This document shows positions 8,093 to 17,680 of a stretch of DNA of 64,000 nucleotides, in pieces. Positions within the stretch are counted from its first letter, which is position 1. Each line of letters opens with the position of its first letter. Position numbers and translations under genes: made by a program. This DNA comes from Klebsiella sp. WP3-W18-ESBL-02 (GTDB lineage Bacteria; Pseudomonadota; Gammaproteobacteria; Enterobacterales; Enterobacteriaceae), in NCBI RefSeq assembly GCF_014168815.1, contig NZ_AP021972.1, positions 682,001 through 746,000 on the forward strand. The letters are read 5' to 3'. Under the pieces are notes generated by a model, which saw nothing but the letters and a program-made list of their open reading frames with translations, ran no database searches and was not told the origin of the DNA.

Positions 8093-10111
8093 CTAAATCC
8101 CCAGCGCCAGCTTCGTTCCCTGCGCAATAGCCCGTCGTGCGTCCAGTTCACCGGCCACATCGCTGCCGCCAATCAAATGCACAATCTTCCCTGCCGCCAG
8201 CAGCGGTTCTTGCAGCGCGCGGTTCGGTTCCTGCCCGGCGCAGATAATGACGCTATCTACCGCCAGCAGCTGACTTTCGCCGCCGATTTCCACGTGTAAT
8301 CCCGCATCGTCGATCTTCTGATAGCTGACTGCCGGGATCATCTTCACGCCGCGTGAAAGCAGGGTGGTGCGGTGGATCCAGCCGGTGGTTTTGCCTAACC
8401 CCTCGCCCGGTTTGCTGGCTTTACGCTGTAGCATCACAATCTGTCGCGGGCTGCGGGCCAAATGCGGACCTTCCGGGCGCAGGCCGCCCGCCTGCTGCAG
8501 GCTAGTATCGATCCCCCATTCCACGCAGAATTCGGCAATATTCTGGCTGGTGGGGTTGCCCGGCTGGCTGAGATACATGGCCGTATCAAAACCGATGCCG
8601 CCGCAGCCAATAATGGCCACACGTTGCCCAACCGGCGCTTTGTCACGCAGTACGTCCAGATAGCTCAGCACCTTCGGATGGTCGATCCCCTCGATCGGCG
8701 GCGTGCGTGGCGAGATCCCGGTGGACAGGATCACTTCATCAAAGCCGAGTAAGTCGTCGGCGTTAACGCGCCGGTTTAGCTCCAGGGTCACGCCGGTGAC
8801 GTCGATCATGCGGCGGTAGTAGCGCAGCGTCTCGTAAAACTCCTCTTTGCCGGGGATCTGTTTGGCGATATTAAACTGCCCGCCGATCTCGGCGCTGCCG
8901 TCGAACAGCGTGACGTGATGGCCGCGTGCAGCGGCGTTGATCGCAAAGGCAAGGCCCGCGGGACCCGCGCCGACCACCGCCAGGTTTTTACGCACGACGG
9001 CAGGGACGATCGGCATTTTGGTTTCATGACAGGCGCGCGGGTTCACCAGGCACGAGGTCACTTTACCGACGAAGATCTGATCCAGGCAGGCCTGATTACA
9101 ACCGATACAGGTGTTGATCTCGTCGGCGCGCCCGGACTGTGCTTTGGACAGCAGCTCGGCGTCGGCGAGGAACGGGCGTGCCATCGACACCATATCGGCG
9201 TCGCCGCGCGACAGAATGTCATCAGCGACCTGCGGATCGTTAATACGGTTGGTGGTGACCAGCGGGATCGTCACCCGGCCTTTCAGCTTGCGCGTCACCC
9301 AGCTAAACGCACCGCGCGGCACCGGCGTCGCAATGGTGGGGATCCGCGCTTCGTGCCAGCCAATACCGGTATTGATGAGCGTTGCGCCTGCCGCTTCAAT
9401 CGCCTGTGCCAGTTGGACGGTTTCATCAAAGATGCTGCCCTTATCGACCAGATCGAGCATCGACAGGCGATAGATGATAATAAAATCGTTACCTACCCGC
9501 TGGCGTACCGCGCGAACGACTTCGACGGCAAAGCGCATGCGGTTGGCGTAGTCGCCGCCCCATTGATCGTCGCGCAGGTTGGTGCGGGCGGCGAGAAATT
9601 CGTTGATCAGGTAGCCTTCCGATCCCATCACCTCCACGCCGTCATAGCCTGCCTCCCGGGCCAGCTGAGCGCAGCGGGCAAAATCGTCGATCAGCATCAG
9701 GATTTCCTGGTGGGTGAGCGCGTGTGGGGTGAAGCGGTTGATCGGCGCCTGAAGGGCCGAGGGTGCCACCAGGTTTGGCTGATAGCTGTAGCGGCCGGTG
9801 TGCAGAATTTGCAGGGCAATTTTACCGCCTTCCTGGTGTACCGCATCGGTAATCGTGCGGTGATGCGGCAACTGGCTGACATCGTTAAGCATCGCGCCGC
9901 CCGCCATGCCTACGCCGGTGGGATCGGGGGCTATCCCGCCGCTGACGATCAGCGCCACGCCGTGGCGCGCGCGCTCGGCGTAAAAGGCGGCCAGGCGCTC
10001 AGCGCCGTCAGGGTACTCCTCCAGCCCGGTATGCATAGACCCCATCAGCACACGGTTTTTCAGCTGGGTAAAACCCAGATCGAGCGGGGCGAACAGCGAC
10101 GGATAGCTCAT
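8093..10111 (-). CDS. fadH: 2,4-dienoyl-CoA reductase (NADPH)
   Basis: FadH removes double bonds at even positions during beta-oxidation of unsaturated fatty acids by reducing 2,4-dienoyl-CoA with NADPH. The 672-residue length matches E. coli. An old-yellow-enzyme-like FMN TIM barrel occupies about residues 1-330. The cysteine cluster CIGCNQAC...CLVNPRAC around 335-360 binds a 4Fe-4S centre. A FAD/NADPH domain follows, with VVGAGPAGLAFA near 377 and IIGCGGIGFD near 515. The gene abuts patA in this genome, whereas E. coli has ebg and other genes near this position. It converges on higA with 3 bases between stops. Confidence 0.96.
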   Translation of the reverse strand: MSYPSLFAPLDLGFTQLKNRVLMGSMHTGLEEYPDGAERLAAFYAERARHGVALIVSGGIAPDPTGVGMAGGAMLNDVSQLPHHRTITDAVHQEGGKIALQILHTGRYSYQPNLVAPSALQAPINRFTPHALTHQEILMLIDDFARCAQLAREAGYDGVEVMGSEGYLINEFLAARTNLRDDQWGGDYANRMRFAVEVVRAVRQRVGNDFIIIYRLSMLDLVDKGSIFDETVQLAQAIEAAGATLINTGIGWHEARIPTIATPVPRGAFSWVTRKLKGRVTIPLVTTNRINDPQVADDILSRGDADMVSMARPFLADAELLSKAQSGRADEINTCIGCNQACLDQIFVGKVTSCLVNPRACHETKMPIVPAVVRKNLAVVGAGPAGLAFAINAAARGHHVTLFDGSAEIGGQFNIAKQIPGKEEFYETLRYYRRMIDVTGVTLELNRRVNADDLLGFDEVILSTGISPRTPPIEGIDHPKVLSYLDVLRDKAPVGQRVAIIGCGGIGFDTAMYLSQPGNPTSQNIAEFCVEWGIDTSLQQAGGLRPEGPHLARSPRQIVMLQRKASKPGEGLGKTTGWIHRTTLLSRGVKMIPAVSYQKIDDAGLHVEIGGESQLLAVDSVIICAGQEPNRALQEPLLAAGKIVHLIGGSDVAGELDARRAIAQGTKLALGI

Positions 10112-10223
10112 AAGAATGTCCAGTATGTGAAATTATTGTTATGTGGTCGGATGAGTTACTAATTTAGCCGTCGGCGGGGAAAAGGGAAAAGGGGATTGCG
10201 ATGATTGTGATGGGATTCAAAGA

Positions 10224-10252
10224 ACGCCCCCCTACGCTGTCGTAGGGGGCGT
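10224..10252 (-). terminator. Terminator after patA
   Basis: A long stem (ACGCCCCCCTACG against CGTAGGGGGCGT) with a very small loop lies 5 bases after the patA stop. On the minus strand it is followed by TCTTTG. It sits between patA and the fadH promoter region. Confidence 0.65.
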
Positions 10253-10256
10253 GAGT

Positions 10257-11648
<1,392 letters not shown>

Positions 11649-11695
11649 AATATGCTCCTGGGGGTCACGTATCACACGATACTGAGATTAAGTAT

Positions 11696-11711
11696 TGCAG
11701 GGATTACGCCA
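11696..11711 (-). promoter_or_regulatory. Sigma-54-like promoter for patA
   Basis: On the minus strand TGGCGTAATCCCTGCA has the GG-N10-GC spacing of the -24/-12 sigma-54 consensus, and its end is about 48 bases from the patA TTG. A second match, TGGCGCAAAACCTGCC, lies at 11841-11856. E. coli patA is reported to be nitrogen (sigma-54/NtrC) and RpoS responsive, which fits. No NtrC site was identified with confidence. Confidence 0.5.
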
Positions 11712-11921
11712 CTTCAGTGGCGGCAATGAAAATCGGGATAAACGCCTGTGAAGAACGGGGGTGTACAAGATTTAATCGTCCAGCGCAGCGGAGGGGCATT
11801 TGGGGGCGGTATCGGCAGAGGGCACGCTGCGCCATGAGAGGGCAGGTTTTGCGCCAGGATAGCGCGGCATAAAAAAAGTAGGGCTTTTGCTCATTTTGCG
11901 ATCTAACGCAAAATTAACAAT

Positions 11922-11948
11922 TAAGATTAATTAAAATCCCTCCGATAT
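11922..11948 (+). promoter_or_regulatory. Sigma-28 (FliA)-like promoter for aer
   Basis: TAAG, exactly 15 bases, then TCCGATAT resembles the flagellar class 3 consensus TAAA-N15-GCCGATAA, about 47 bases before the aer ATG. E. coli aer is a FliA-regulated gene, so the site and its place agree. The rest of the 346-base patA-aer gap shows no other clear element apart from the patA promoter candidates. Confidence 0.7.
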
Positions 11949-11994
11949 AACAATTGTAATACATTTTCTTTCTGCACCTGAAAAGGATGTCCGT

Positions 11995-13515
11995 ATGTCT
12001 ACCCTGTCCGATCTGAACGCGTCCGCCTCCCTGCTGGACGAACACACCACGCTTATGTCGACCACCGACCTCAATAGCTACATTACCCACGTCAACGATG
12101 ACTTTGTGAAGGTCAGCGGCTACAGCCGCGAAGAGATGCACGGCAAACCGCACAACCTGGTGCGCCACCCGGATATGCCCAAGGCGGCGTTTGCCGATAT
12201 GTGGCGCACGCTCAAGCAGGGGGAACCGTGGAGCGGCATTGTCAAAAATCAGCCAAAAAACGGCGGCCATTATTGGGTGCGCGCGAACGCTATCCCGCAG
12301 GTGCGTAATGGTAAAACGATCGGCTATATGTCGATTCGGACGCGTGCGACGGCCGAAGAGGTGGCCGCCGTCGAGCCGCTGTATCAGGCGCTGCGTGAAG
12401 CGCGCAGCCATAAACGCCTCGATAAAGGTCTGGTCGTAAGCAAACGCTGGTGGGGCCGTCTGTCTGCGCTCCCGCTGCGCTGGCGCGCCAGAAGCGTAAT
12501 GCTGGGATTTTATCTGCTGCTGGCGGCGAGTCTGCTGGCGCTGAGCGCGCCGGTGTCGGCGGTACTGGTGTCAGCGCTGATTCTGCTGCTGACAACGGCG
12601 GTGTTTGAATGGCAGATCGTTCGCCCGATTGAAAACGTTGCGCGTCAGGCGCTGAGCGTTGCGACCGGCGAGCGTAATAGCGTAGAGCATCTGCAGCGTA
12701 GCGATGAACTGGGGTTGATGCTGCGCGCCGTAGGCCAGCTGGGCCTGATGTGCCGCTGGCTGATTAACGATGTCTCAAGCCAGGTCAATAGCGTGAGCAA
12801 CGGCAGTGATGTGCTGGCGCGCGGTAACGAAGACCTGAATCAGCGCACGCAGGAAACGGTGGTTAACGTCCAGCAGACCGTGGCCACCATGAGCCAGATG
12901 GCCACGTCGGTGCAGAATAACTCGCAGACCGCAGCGGAGGCCGACAAGCTCTCGCTGGCCGCCAGCGGCGCGGCGGCGCAGGGCGGCCAGGCGATGCACC
13001 GGGTGGTACAGACGATGGAAGAGATTGCCGACAGCACCCAGCGTATCGGCTCGATTACGACGTTGATTAACGATATTGCCTTCCAGACCAATATCCTGGC
13101 GCTAAATGCGGCAGTAGAAGCCGCGCGGGCGGGAGAGCAGGGGAAAGGGTTTGCGGTCGTGGCCGGCGAGGTGAGACATTTGGCCAGTCGAAGCGCAACG
13201 GCGGCCAACGAAATTCGTCAACTGATAGAAGCCAGCGCCAGCAAGGTACGGTCGGGATCCGAGCAGGTGCATGCGGCAGGGCAAACGATGGATGACATTG
13301 TCTCGCAGGTACAGAATGTCACCCAACTGATTGCACAGATTAGCCAGTCAACCTCCGAGCAGGCGACCGGGCTTTCTGAGTTAACCCGTGCGGTATCGAA
13401 GCTCGATGAAATCACCCAGATGAATGCCGGGCTGGTGGCGGAAAGCGCCAACGTATCGGCGATGGTTAAGCACCGCGCCAGCCGACTTCAGGATGCCGTC
13501 ACCGTACTGCACTAA
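11995..13515 (+). CDS. aer: Aerotaxis receptor (FAD-PAS methyl-accepting type)
   Basis: Aer senses redox state through FAD bound to an N-terminal PAS domain and signals to CheA/CheW for energy taxis. The 506-residue length equals E. coli Aer. The order is PAS (about 1-120, with SYITHVNDDFVKVSGYSREE near 23), F1 linker, one hydrophobic membrane hairpin (about 165-205), HAMP (206-255), and a signalling helical hairpin whose conserved tip FQTNILALNAAVEAARAGEQ lies near 363. It has no periplasmic domain. The stop overlaps the convergent yqjI stop by 4 bases. The gene implies a motile organism. Confidence 0.96.
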   Translation: MSTLSDLNASASLLDEHTTLMSTTDLNSYITHVNDDFVKVSGYSREEMHGKPHNLVRHPDMPKAAFADMWRTLKQGEPWSGIVKNQPKNGGHYWVRANAIPQVRNGKTIGYMSIRTRATAEEVAAVEPLYQALREARSHKRLDKGLVVSKRWWGRLSALPLRWRARSVMLGFYLLLAASLLALSAPVSAVLVSALILLLTTAVFEWQIVRPIENVARQALSVATGERNSVEHLQRSDELGLMLRAVGQLGLMCRWLINDVSSQVNSVSNGSDVLARGNEDLNQRTQETVVNVQQTVATMSQMATSVQNNSQTAAEADKLSLAASGAAAQGGQAMHRVVQTMEEIADSTQRIGSITTLINDIAFQTNILALNAAVEAARAGEQGKGFAVVAGEVRHLASRSATAANEIRQLIEASASKVRSGSEQVHAAGQTMDDIVSQVQNVTQLIAQISQSTSEQATGLSELTRAVSKLDEITQMNAGLVAESANVSAMVKHRASRLQDAVTVLH

Positions 13516-14081
13516 TCCAGCTGTGAAATCTCCAGCGCCGCGCGGTCGATGACGCCGACAATCTGCTTGAGCTGCGCGTCGCTGATTTCTTCCTGGTTAA
13601 CTTTCAGGTCGAGTACGGCCTTGAAGTTATCCAGGGCGCGCTTCATTTGTGGGTGCTTACGCAGTTCGTGACCGACCATTCTGGCCTTCAGACGCACCTG
13701 AATCTGCGCCAGCTGTTCTTCGCTCTCCGCCAGCGCCTGCGTTCCTTCGGCGGTAATGGCGATCTTTTTGCGGCCGCCATCCTCTTCGTGCACGGTAATC
13801 AGCCCCTGATCTTGCAACAGATCAAGCGTCGGATAGATCACTCCCGGGCTCGGGCTATAGTGGCCCTGGGTCAAGGCTTCAACGGCCTTAATCAGCTCGT
13901 AGCCGTGGCTGGCGTTATCCTTCACGATGTTGAGAATGACCAGACGAAGCTCACCGTGGCCGAAGAAACGCTGGCGACGTCCGCCGCCGTGGCCCTCACC
14001 ATGCCCGCCGCGGTGTTCGCACTCGCGATGCCCGCCGCGATGACCACGGCCACGATGTTCAGTATCAGAGAAAGGTTTCAT
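13512..14081 (-). CDS. yqjI: PadR-family metal-responsive repressor YqjI
   Basis: YqjI represses itself and yqjH; in E. coli nickel relieves its DNA binding. The 189-residue protein starts with a His/Gly/Cys/Arg-rich tail (about residues 9-42, many HRGGH-type repeats) likely to bind metal. A PadR winged-helix domain follows, with GELRLVILNIVKDNASHGYE near 45 and SPGVIYPTLDLLQDQGLI near 77, then a dimerisation helix. It is shorter than E. coli YqjI (about 207) because the metal-binding tail is shorter. It is divergent from yqjH with operator-like palindromes next to both starts. Confidence 0.92.
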   Translation of the reverse strand: MKPFSDTEHRGRGHRGGHRECEHRGGHGEGHGGGRRQRFFGHGELRLVILNIVKDNASHGYELIKAVEALTQGHYSPSPGVIYPTLDLLQDQGLITVHEEDGGRKKIAITAEGTQALAESEEQLAQIQVRLKARMVGHELRKHPQMKRALDNFKAVLDLKVNQEEISDAQLKQIVGVIDRAALEISQLD

Positions 14082-14101
14082 TGTTTTTTCCTTATCGTTA
14101 T

Positions 14102-14115
14102 TTAGATATATCTAA
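14102..14115. promoter_or_regulatory. YqjI operator-like palindrome next to yqjI
   Basis: TTAGATATATCTAA is a perfect 14-base palindrome 20 bases upstream of the yqjI ATG, followed by an additional half-site (ATATCTAA). A near copy lies next to yqjH. The PadR repressor YqjI is the obvious binder, inferred from context. Confidence 0.7.
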
Positions 14116-14258
14116 TTTATATCTAATAATGATGATTTAGCAATGCAGAAATAAGTAATTTTTTTAATTGATTGATAATATTTGTTATTTTTTGTTGTGT
14201 CGGTTTTTTGTTACTCATTTATCGCTATATCATAAAAACTGCTTGCTTTCTGTTTAAC

Positions 14259-14280
14259 TAGCAATCATTATCATTTGCAA
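14259..14280. promoter_or_regulatory. Fur-box-like site upstream of yqjH
   Basis: The stretch AGCAATCATTATCATTTGCA resembles the Fur consensus GATAATGATAATCATTATC. E. coli yqjH is iron-repressed through Fur, so iron control is expected to be added to YqjI control here. Confidence 0.6.
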
Positions 14281-14285
14281 ATTGT

Positions 14286-14299
14286 TTAGATATATCTAT
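14286..14299. promoter_or_regulatory. YqjI operator-like palindrome next to yqjH
   Basis: TTAGATATATCTAT differs from the upstream 14-base palindrome (14102-14115) only in its last base, and it ends 18 bases before the yqjH ATG. The two copies flank a 170-base AT-rich divergent promoter region. Confidence 0.7.
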
Positions 14300-14317
14300 T
14301 TATGAGAGAGACGCCAG

Positions 14318-15082
14318 ATGAAAGAAAAAAAGTACCCACAGCGCGTACGTAATGAACTTCGCTTTCGCGAACTGACGGTGCTGCGCGTCGAGCGTATCAG
14401 CGACGCTTTTCAGCGCGTTGTGCTGGGCGGTGAAGCGCTTGATGGCTTTAGCTCGCGCGGTTTTGATGACCACACCAAGCTGTTTTTCCCTGAGGCCGGG
14501 ATGAACATCACGCCGCCGACGGTGACTGATGAAGGGATTGTGTGGGCCGAAGGCGTTCGCCCACCGTCGCGAGACTACACGCCGCTGTACAACGCTGAGC
14601 GTCATGAACTGGCCTACGATTTCTTTATTCACGAAGGGGGCGTCGCCAGCCGCTGGGCGATGAATGCCAAAGTGGGCGATACGTTAACCCTCGGCGGGCC
14701 GCGCGGCTCGCTGATTGTGCCAGAAGATTATGCATGGCAGCTTTACGTTTGCGATGAAACCGGTCTGCCGGCGCTGCGTCGCCGCTTGATAGCGCTGAGT
14801 GCGCTAGCAAAGCGCCCGCAGGTGACTGCGCTGGTGATGGTGGGGAATACGGCGGACAAAGCCTATCTGGCCGGATTTGATGACGTGAACATCGAGTGGA
14901 TTAGTGGATATGATAGCGCCGCCGTGGCCGCGCGGTTGGCGCAGCTTAAGGTTCCTGAGTCAGATTACTTTATCTGGCTGACCGGCGAGGGTAAGGTGGT
15001 CAAAAAACTGACCGACGATTTTGTGACCGACGACCTCGACCCTCAGTTGGTGCGTTCCAGCGCCTACTGGCACGCAAAATAA
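14318..15082 (+). CDS. yqjH: NADPH-dependent ferric-chelate reductase
   Basis: YqjH (ViuB-like siderophore-interacting protein) uses NADPH and FAD to reduce ferric siderophores or ferric citrate in the cytoplasm, releasing iron. The 254 residues equal the E. coli length. The FAD-binding part has RDYTPLYNAERHELAYDF near residue 87 and the GGPRGS loop near 128. The NADPH-binding SIP domain follows, with DETGLPALRR near 145 and the WLTGEGKVVK motif near 222. Regulation by YqjI and Fur is suggested by the upstream sites. Confidence 0.94.
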   Translation: MKEKKYPQRVRNELRFRELTVLRVERISDAFQRVVLGGEALDGFSSRGFDDHTKLFFPEAGMNITPPTVTDEGIVWAEGVRPPSRDYTPLYNAERHELAYDFFIHEGGVASRWAMNAKVGDTLTLGGPRGSLIVPEDYAWQLYVCDETGLPALRRRLIALSALAKRPQVTALVMVGNTADKAYLAGFDDVNIEWISGYDSAAVAARLAQLKVPESDYFIWLTGEGKVVKKLTDDFVTDDLDPQLVRSSAYWHAK

Positions 15083-15134
15083 CGCTATTTTTCCTCCTGC
15101 GGCCGCCGATGATTTTGCTGCGGCTGCCGATATC

Positions 15135-15158
15135 AATGGCGCGTTCTTGCGCCATTTT
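15135..15158 (+). terminator. Hairpin after yqjH, likely terminator
   Basis: AATGGCGC pairs with GCGCCATT around a five-base loop and continues into TTTC, 52 bases after yqjH. A second small hairpin (GCAGCAA...TTGCTGC) follows near 15173-15190. Confidence 0.5.
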
Positions 15159-15346
15159 CAAGGCCTCCCGACAGCAGCAATCTTGCTGCGATCATTATTG
15201 CCACTTATCGGTTATGTACCGTTGAAGAGGCTATTTTCCCTACTTTTTATACTTTTATTTTCCCCATCTTTGACGCAATTATTGTCGAGTTTTGATTTGA
15301 TAATTGTTTGTTTTATATGGTAAATAAAACAATGTTTGCATGATAT

Positions 15347-15362
15347 TGTGATGTCAATCACC
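15347..15362 (+). promoter_or_regulatory. CRP-like site in the long leader of the peptide transporter
   Basis: TGTGATGTCAATCACC keeps TGTGA-N6-TCAC of the CRP consensus with one mismatch. It lies in the 415-base AT-rich gap (15159-15573) in front of the transporter gene. The gap also holds two copies of GTTTTGAT/GTTTTAAT-like AT-rich motifs (near 15288 and 15408) after TGTCGAG, which could be binding sites for an unidentified regulator. No ORF of note is present. Confidence 0.4.
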
Positions 15363-15573
15363 TTAAGCGTTTTGCCAATGCAAAATCTATAAAACTAGAT
15401 GTTTGTCGAGTTTTAATCTAAAAATAGCGGTGAAGGGGCTAGACATGACCATATTATGGTTATCAAATGGTTAAAAAACACCGAGCTTAATGTGAAATTT
15501 CGACAAAATTAGAAAATGACTAGCCTGCTTACACGACTTACCTGCGTTACAACGCACCTTCTCTGGAGAAACT

Positions 15574-17127
15574 ATGCATTCCTCTGTTAACAAACACGAA
15601 AGCCGTACCTTTTTCGGTCACCCGTATCCGCTCGGGTCGCTGTTCTTTACCGAAATGTGGGAGCGCTTTTCGTTTTACGGCATTCGCCCGCTCCTGATCC
15701 TGTTTATGGCCGCGACCGTGTATGACGGCGGCATGGGGTTAGCGCGTGAGAATGCGTCGGCCATTGTGGGTATCTTTGCCGGCACGATGTACCTGGCGGC
15801 GCTGCCGGGCGGTTGGCTGGCAGATAACTGGCTTGGTCAGCAAAAAGCCGTATGGTACGGCTCAATTCTGATTGCGCTGGGTCACCTGTCGATTGCGCTC
15901 TCCGCCTTTATGGGCGACAACCTGTTCTTTATCGGCCTGATGTTTATCGTTCTGGGATCGGGGTTGTTTAAAACCTGTATCTCCGTGATGGTCGGTACGC
16001 TGTATAAAAAAGGCGACGCCCGCCGCGACGGCGGTTTCTCGCTGTTTTACATGGGCATCAACATGGGCTCGTTTATCGCGCCGTTGATTTCCGGCTGGCT
16101 GATCAAGTCACACGGCTGGCATTGGGGCTTCGGTATCGGCGGTATCGGGATGCTGGTGGCGTTGGTTATCTTCCGCGTGTTCGCTGTGCCGGCGATGAAA
16201 CGTTACGACAGCGAAGTTGGGCTGGATTCCACCTGGAATAGCCCGGTCGCTAAGAAGAACGGCGTGGGGGCCTGGCTGCTGGCGCTGGCGGTTGGCGTAG
16301 CGGTCATTATCACTCTGATTGCCCAGGGTATCATCGTGATTAACCCGGTCGCGGTGGCGAGCGTGCTGGTGTACGTGATCGCCGCGTCGGTCGCGTTGTA
16401 CTTCGTTTATCTGTTTGCCTTTGCGGGCCTGAGCCGTAAAGAACGCGCGCGCCTGCTGGTGTGTTTTATCCTGCTGGTGTCCGCCGCGTTTTTCTGGTCG
16501 GCGTTCGAGCAGAAGCCCACCTCCTTCAACCTGTTTGCTAACGACTACACTAACCGCATGATCGGTGATTTCGAGATCCCGGCGGTGTGGTTCCAGTCGA
16601 TTAACGCGCTGTTTATCATTCTGCTGGCTCCGGTGTTTAGCTGGGCCTGGCCTGCGCTGGCGCGTCGGAACGTGCGTCCAGGCAGTATCACCAAGTTTGT
16701 TATCGGTATTCTGTGTGCGGCGGCGGGCTTTGGCCTGATGATGCTGGCGGCACAGAACGTGTTGAGCAACGGCGGGGCTGGCGTATCGCCGCTATGGCTG
16801 GTGGGCAGCATCCTGATGCTGACGCTCGGTGAACTGTGCCTGAGCCCGATTGGCCTGGCGACCATGACGCTGCTGGCGCCGGAAAGAATGCGCGGCCAGA
16901 TGATGGGCCTGTGGTTCTGCGCCAGCGCGTTGGGTAACCTGGCAGCGGGCCTGATTGGTGGCCACGTTAAGGCTGACCAGTTGGACATGCTGCCGGATCT
17001 GTTTGCCCGCTGCTCTATCGCGCTGCTGATTTGCGCGGCAGTGCTGTGCGTGCTGATTGTGCCGGTACGCCGGATGCTGGAAAACAGCAAATCCAGCGCG
17101 GAGCAGAGCCCGACCACTCACGCCTGA
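15574..17127 (+). CDS. POT/PTR-family proton-dependent oligopeptide transporter
   Basis: A 517-residue inner-membrane transporter of the proton-dependent oligopeptide (POT/PTR2) family, importing di- and tripeptides with protons. The N-terminal EMWERFSFYG is the family's proton-coupling ExxERFxYY-type motif, and the PTR2 signature is seen in RRDGGFSLFYMGINMGSFIAP near residue 150. About 14 hydrophobic segments are present. It resembles E. coli DtpC/DtpD and longer POT members, but E. coli has no such gene between yqjH and ileX. AGAGAA precedes the ATG. Substrate range cannot be told from sequence. Confidence 0.88.
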   Translation: MHSSVNKHESRTFFGHPYPLGSLFFTEMWERFSFYGIRPLLILFMAATVYDGGMGLARENASAIVGIFAGTMYLAALPGGWLADNWLGQQKAVWYGSILIALGHLSIALSAFMGDNLFFIGLMFIVLGSGLFKTCISVMVGTLYKKGDARRDGGFSLFYMGINMGSFIAPLISGWLIKSHGWHWGFGIGGIGMLVALVIFRVFAVPAMKRYDSEVGLDSTWNSPVAKKNGVGAWLLALAVGVAVIITLIAQGIIVINPVAVASVLVYVIAASVALYFVYLFAFAGLSRKERARLLVCFILLVSAAFFWSAFEQKPTSFNLFANDYTNRMIGDFEIPAVWFQSINALFIILLAPVFSWAWPALARRNVRPGSITKFVIGILCAAAGFGLMMLAAQNVLSNGGAGVSPLWLVGSILMLTLGELCLSPIGLATMTLLAPERMRGQMMGLWFCASALGNLAAGLIGGHVKADQLDMLPDLFARCSIALLICAAVLCVLIVPVRRMLENSKSSAEQSPTTHA

Positions 17128-17146
17128 TTGTTCTTTCTGCGGTATC

Positions 17147-17175
17147 AGCCGGCGCTTGGGTGCCGGCTTTTTTTT
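17147..17175 (+). terminator. Intrinsic terminator after the peptide transporter
   Basis: Seven-base arms AGCCGGC/GCCGGCT are followed by eight T residues, 20 bases after the stop. Confidence 0.85.
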
Positions 17176-17301
17176 GTCCGTAAAACGATAAAACGGGGGA
17201 TACTTCACGAAAAAGTGCAATAACGTGAGCTGTTTCTTTGTAATCGCTGCTGATTCCGGGCAATAGTATAGACTTGTTTACTACGTGGTTAATTTAAGGA
17301 C

Positions 17302-17607
17302 ATGAATATGCCAGCAGTCATTGATAAAGCATTGGATTTTATTGGTGGTATGAATACGTCTGAGCCGGTGCCACAGTCTATGGACGAAAGTACAGCGAAG
17401 GGAATTCTCAAGTATTTGAACGAACTGGGTACGCCGGTGAGCGCTGCCGACATTACGGCACGAGGCGATCGCGATGGCTGGAACGCCGGGTTTACCCAGA
17501 AGGTTGTGGGCTGGGCCGAGAAGGTCGGCTCTGGCGATCATATGCTGATTAAAAACCCGGAATATTTTTCCGATTACATACGTGAAGAGCTGCGCGCTCT
17601 GGTATAA
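17302..17607 (+). CDS. YoaC-like DUF1889 protein
   Basis: A 101-residue soluble protein that looks like E. coli YoaC (DUF1889, about 99 residues): it shares the MNMPAVIDKALDFIGGMNTS start, the MDESTAKGILKYL helix near 27 and the C-terminal ILIKNPEYFS-type segment (here MLIKNPEYFSDYI). The function of the family is unknown. AAGGA precedes the ATG. E. coli yoaC lies elsewhere in its chromosome, so this is a relocated or additional copy. It is its own transcription unit between two terminators. Confidence 0.75.
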   Translation: MNMPAVIDKALDFIGGMNTSEPVPQSMDESTAKGILKYLNELGTPVSAADITARGDRDGWNAGFTQKVVGWAEKVGSGDHMLIKNPEYFSDYIREELRALV

Positions 17608-17654
17608 ACAGTCCTGTATGCCGATAGGGCGGATGTGAAAGCATCCGCCTGCCG

Positions 17655-17680
17655 AAGCCACTCATTGTAGTGGCTTTTTG
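17655..17680 (+). terminator. Intrinsic terminator after the YoaC-like gene
   Basis: AAGCCACT pairs with AGTGGCTT, followed by TTT. A second GC-rich hairpin (GGCGGATG/CATCCGCC) lies directly upstream at 17627-17650. Confidence 0.75.

Noticed and set aside
8915..10162. 415-codon + strand open frame opposite fadH
   Set aside because: It is a shadow of the GC-rich fadH frame; the product has low-complexity, His/Arg/Gly-rich composition and no family resemblance.
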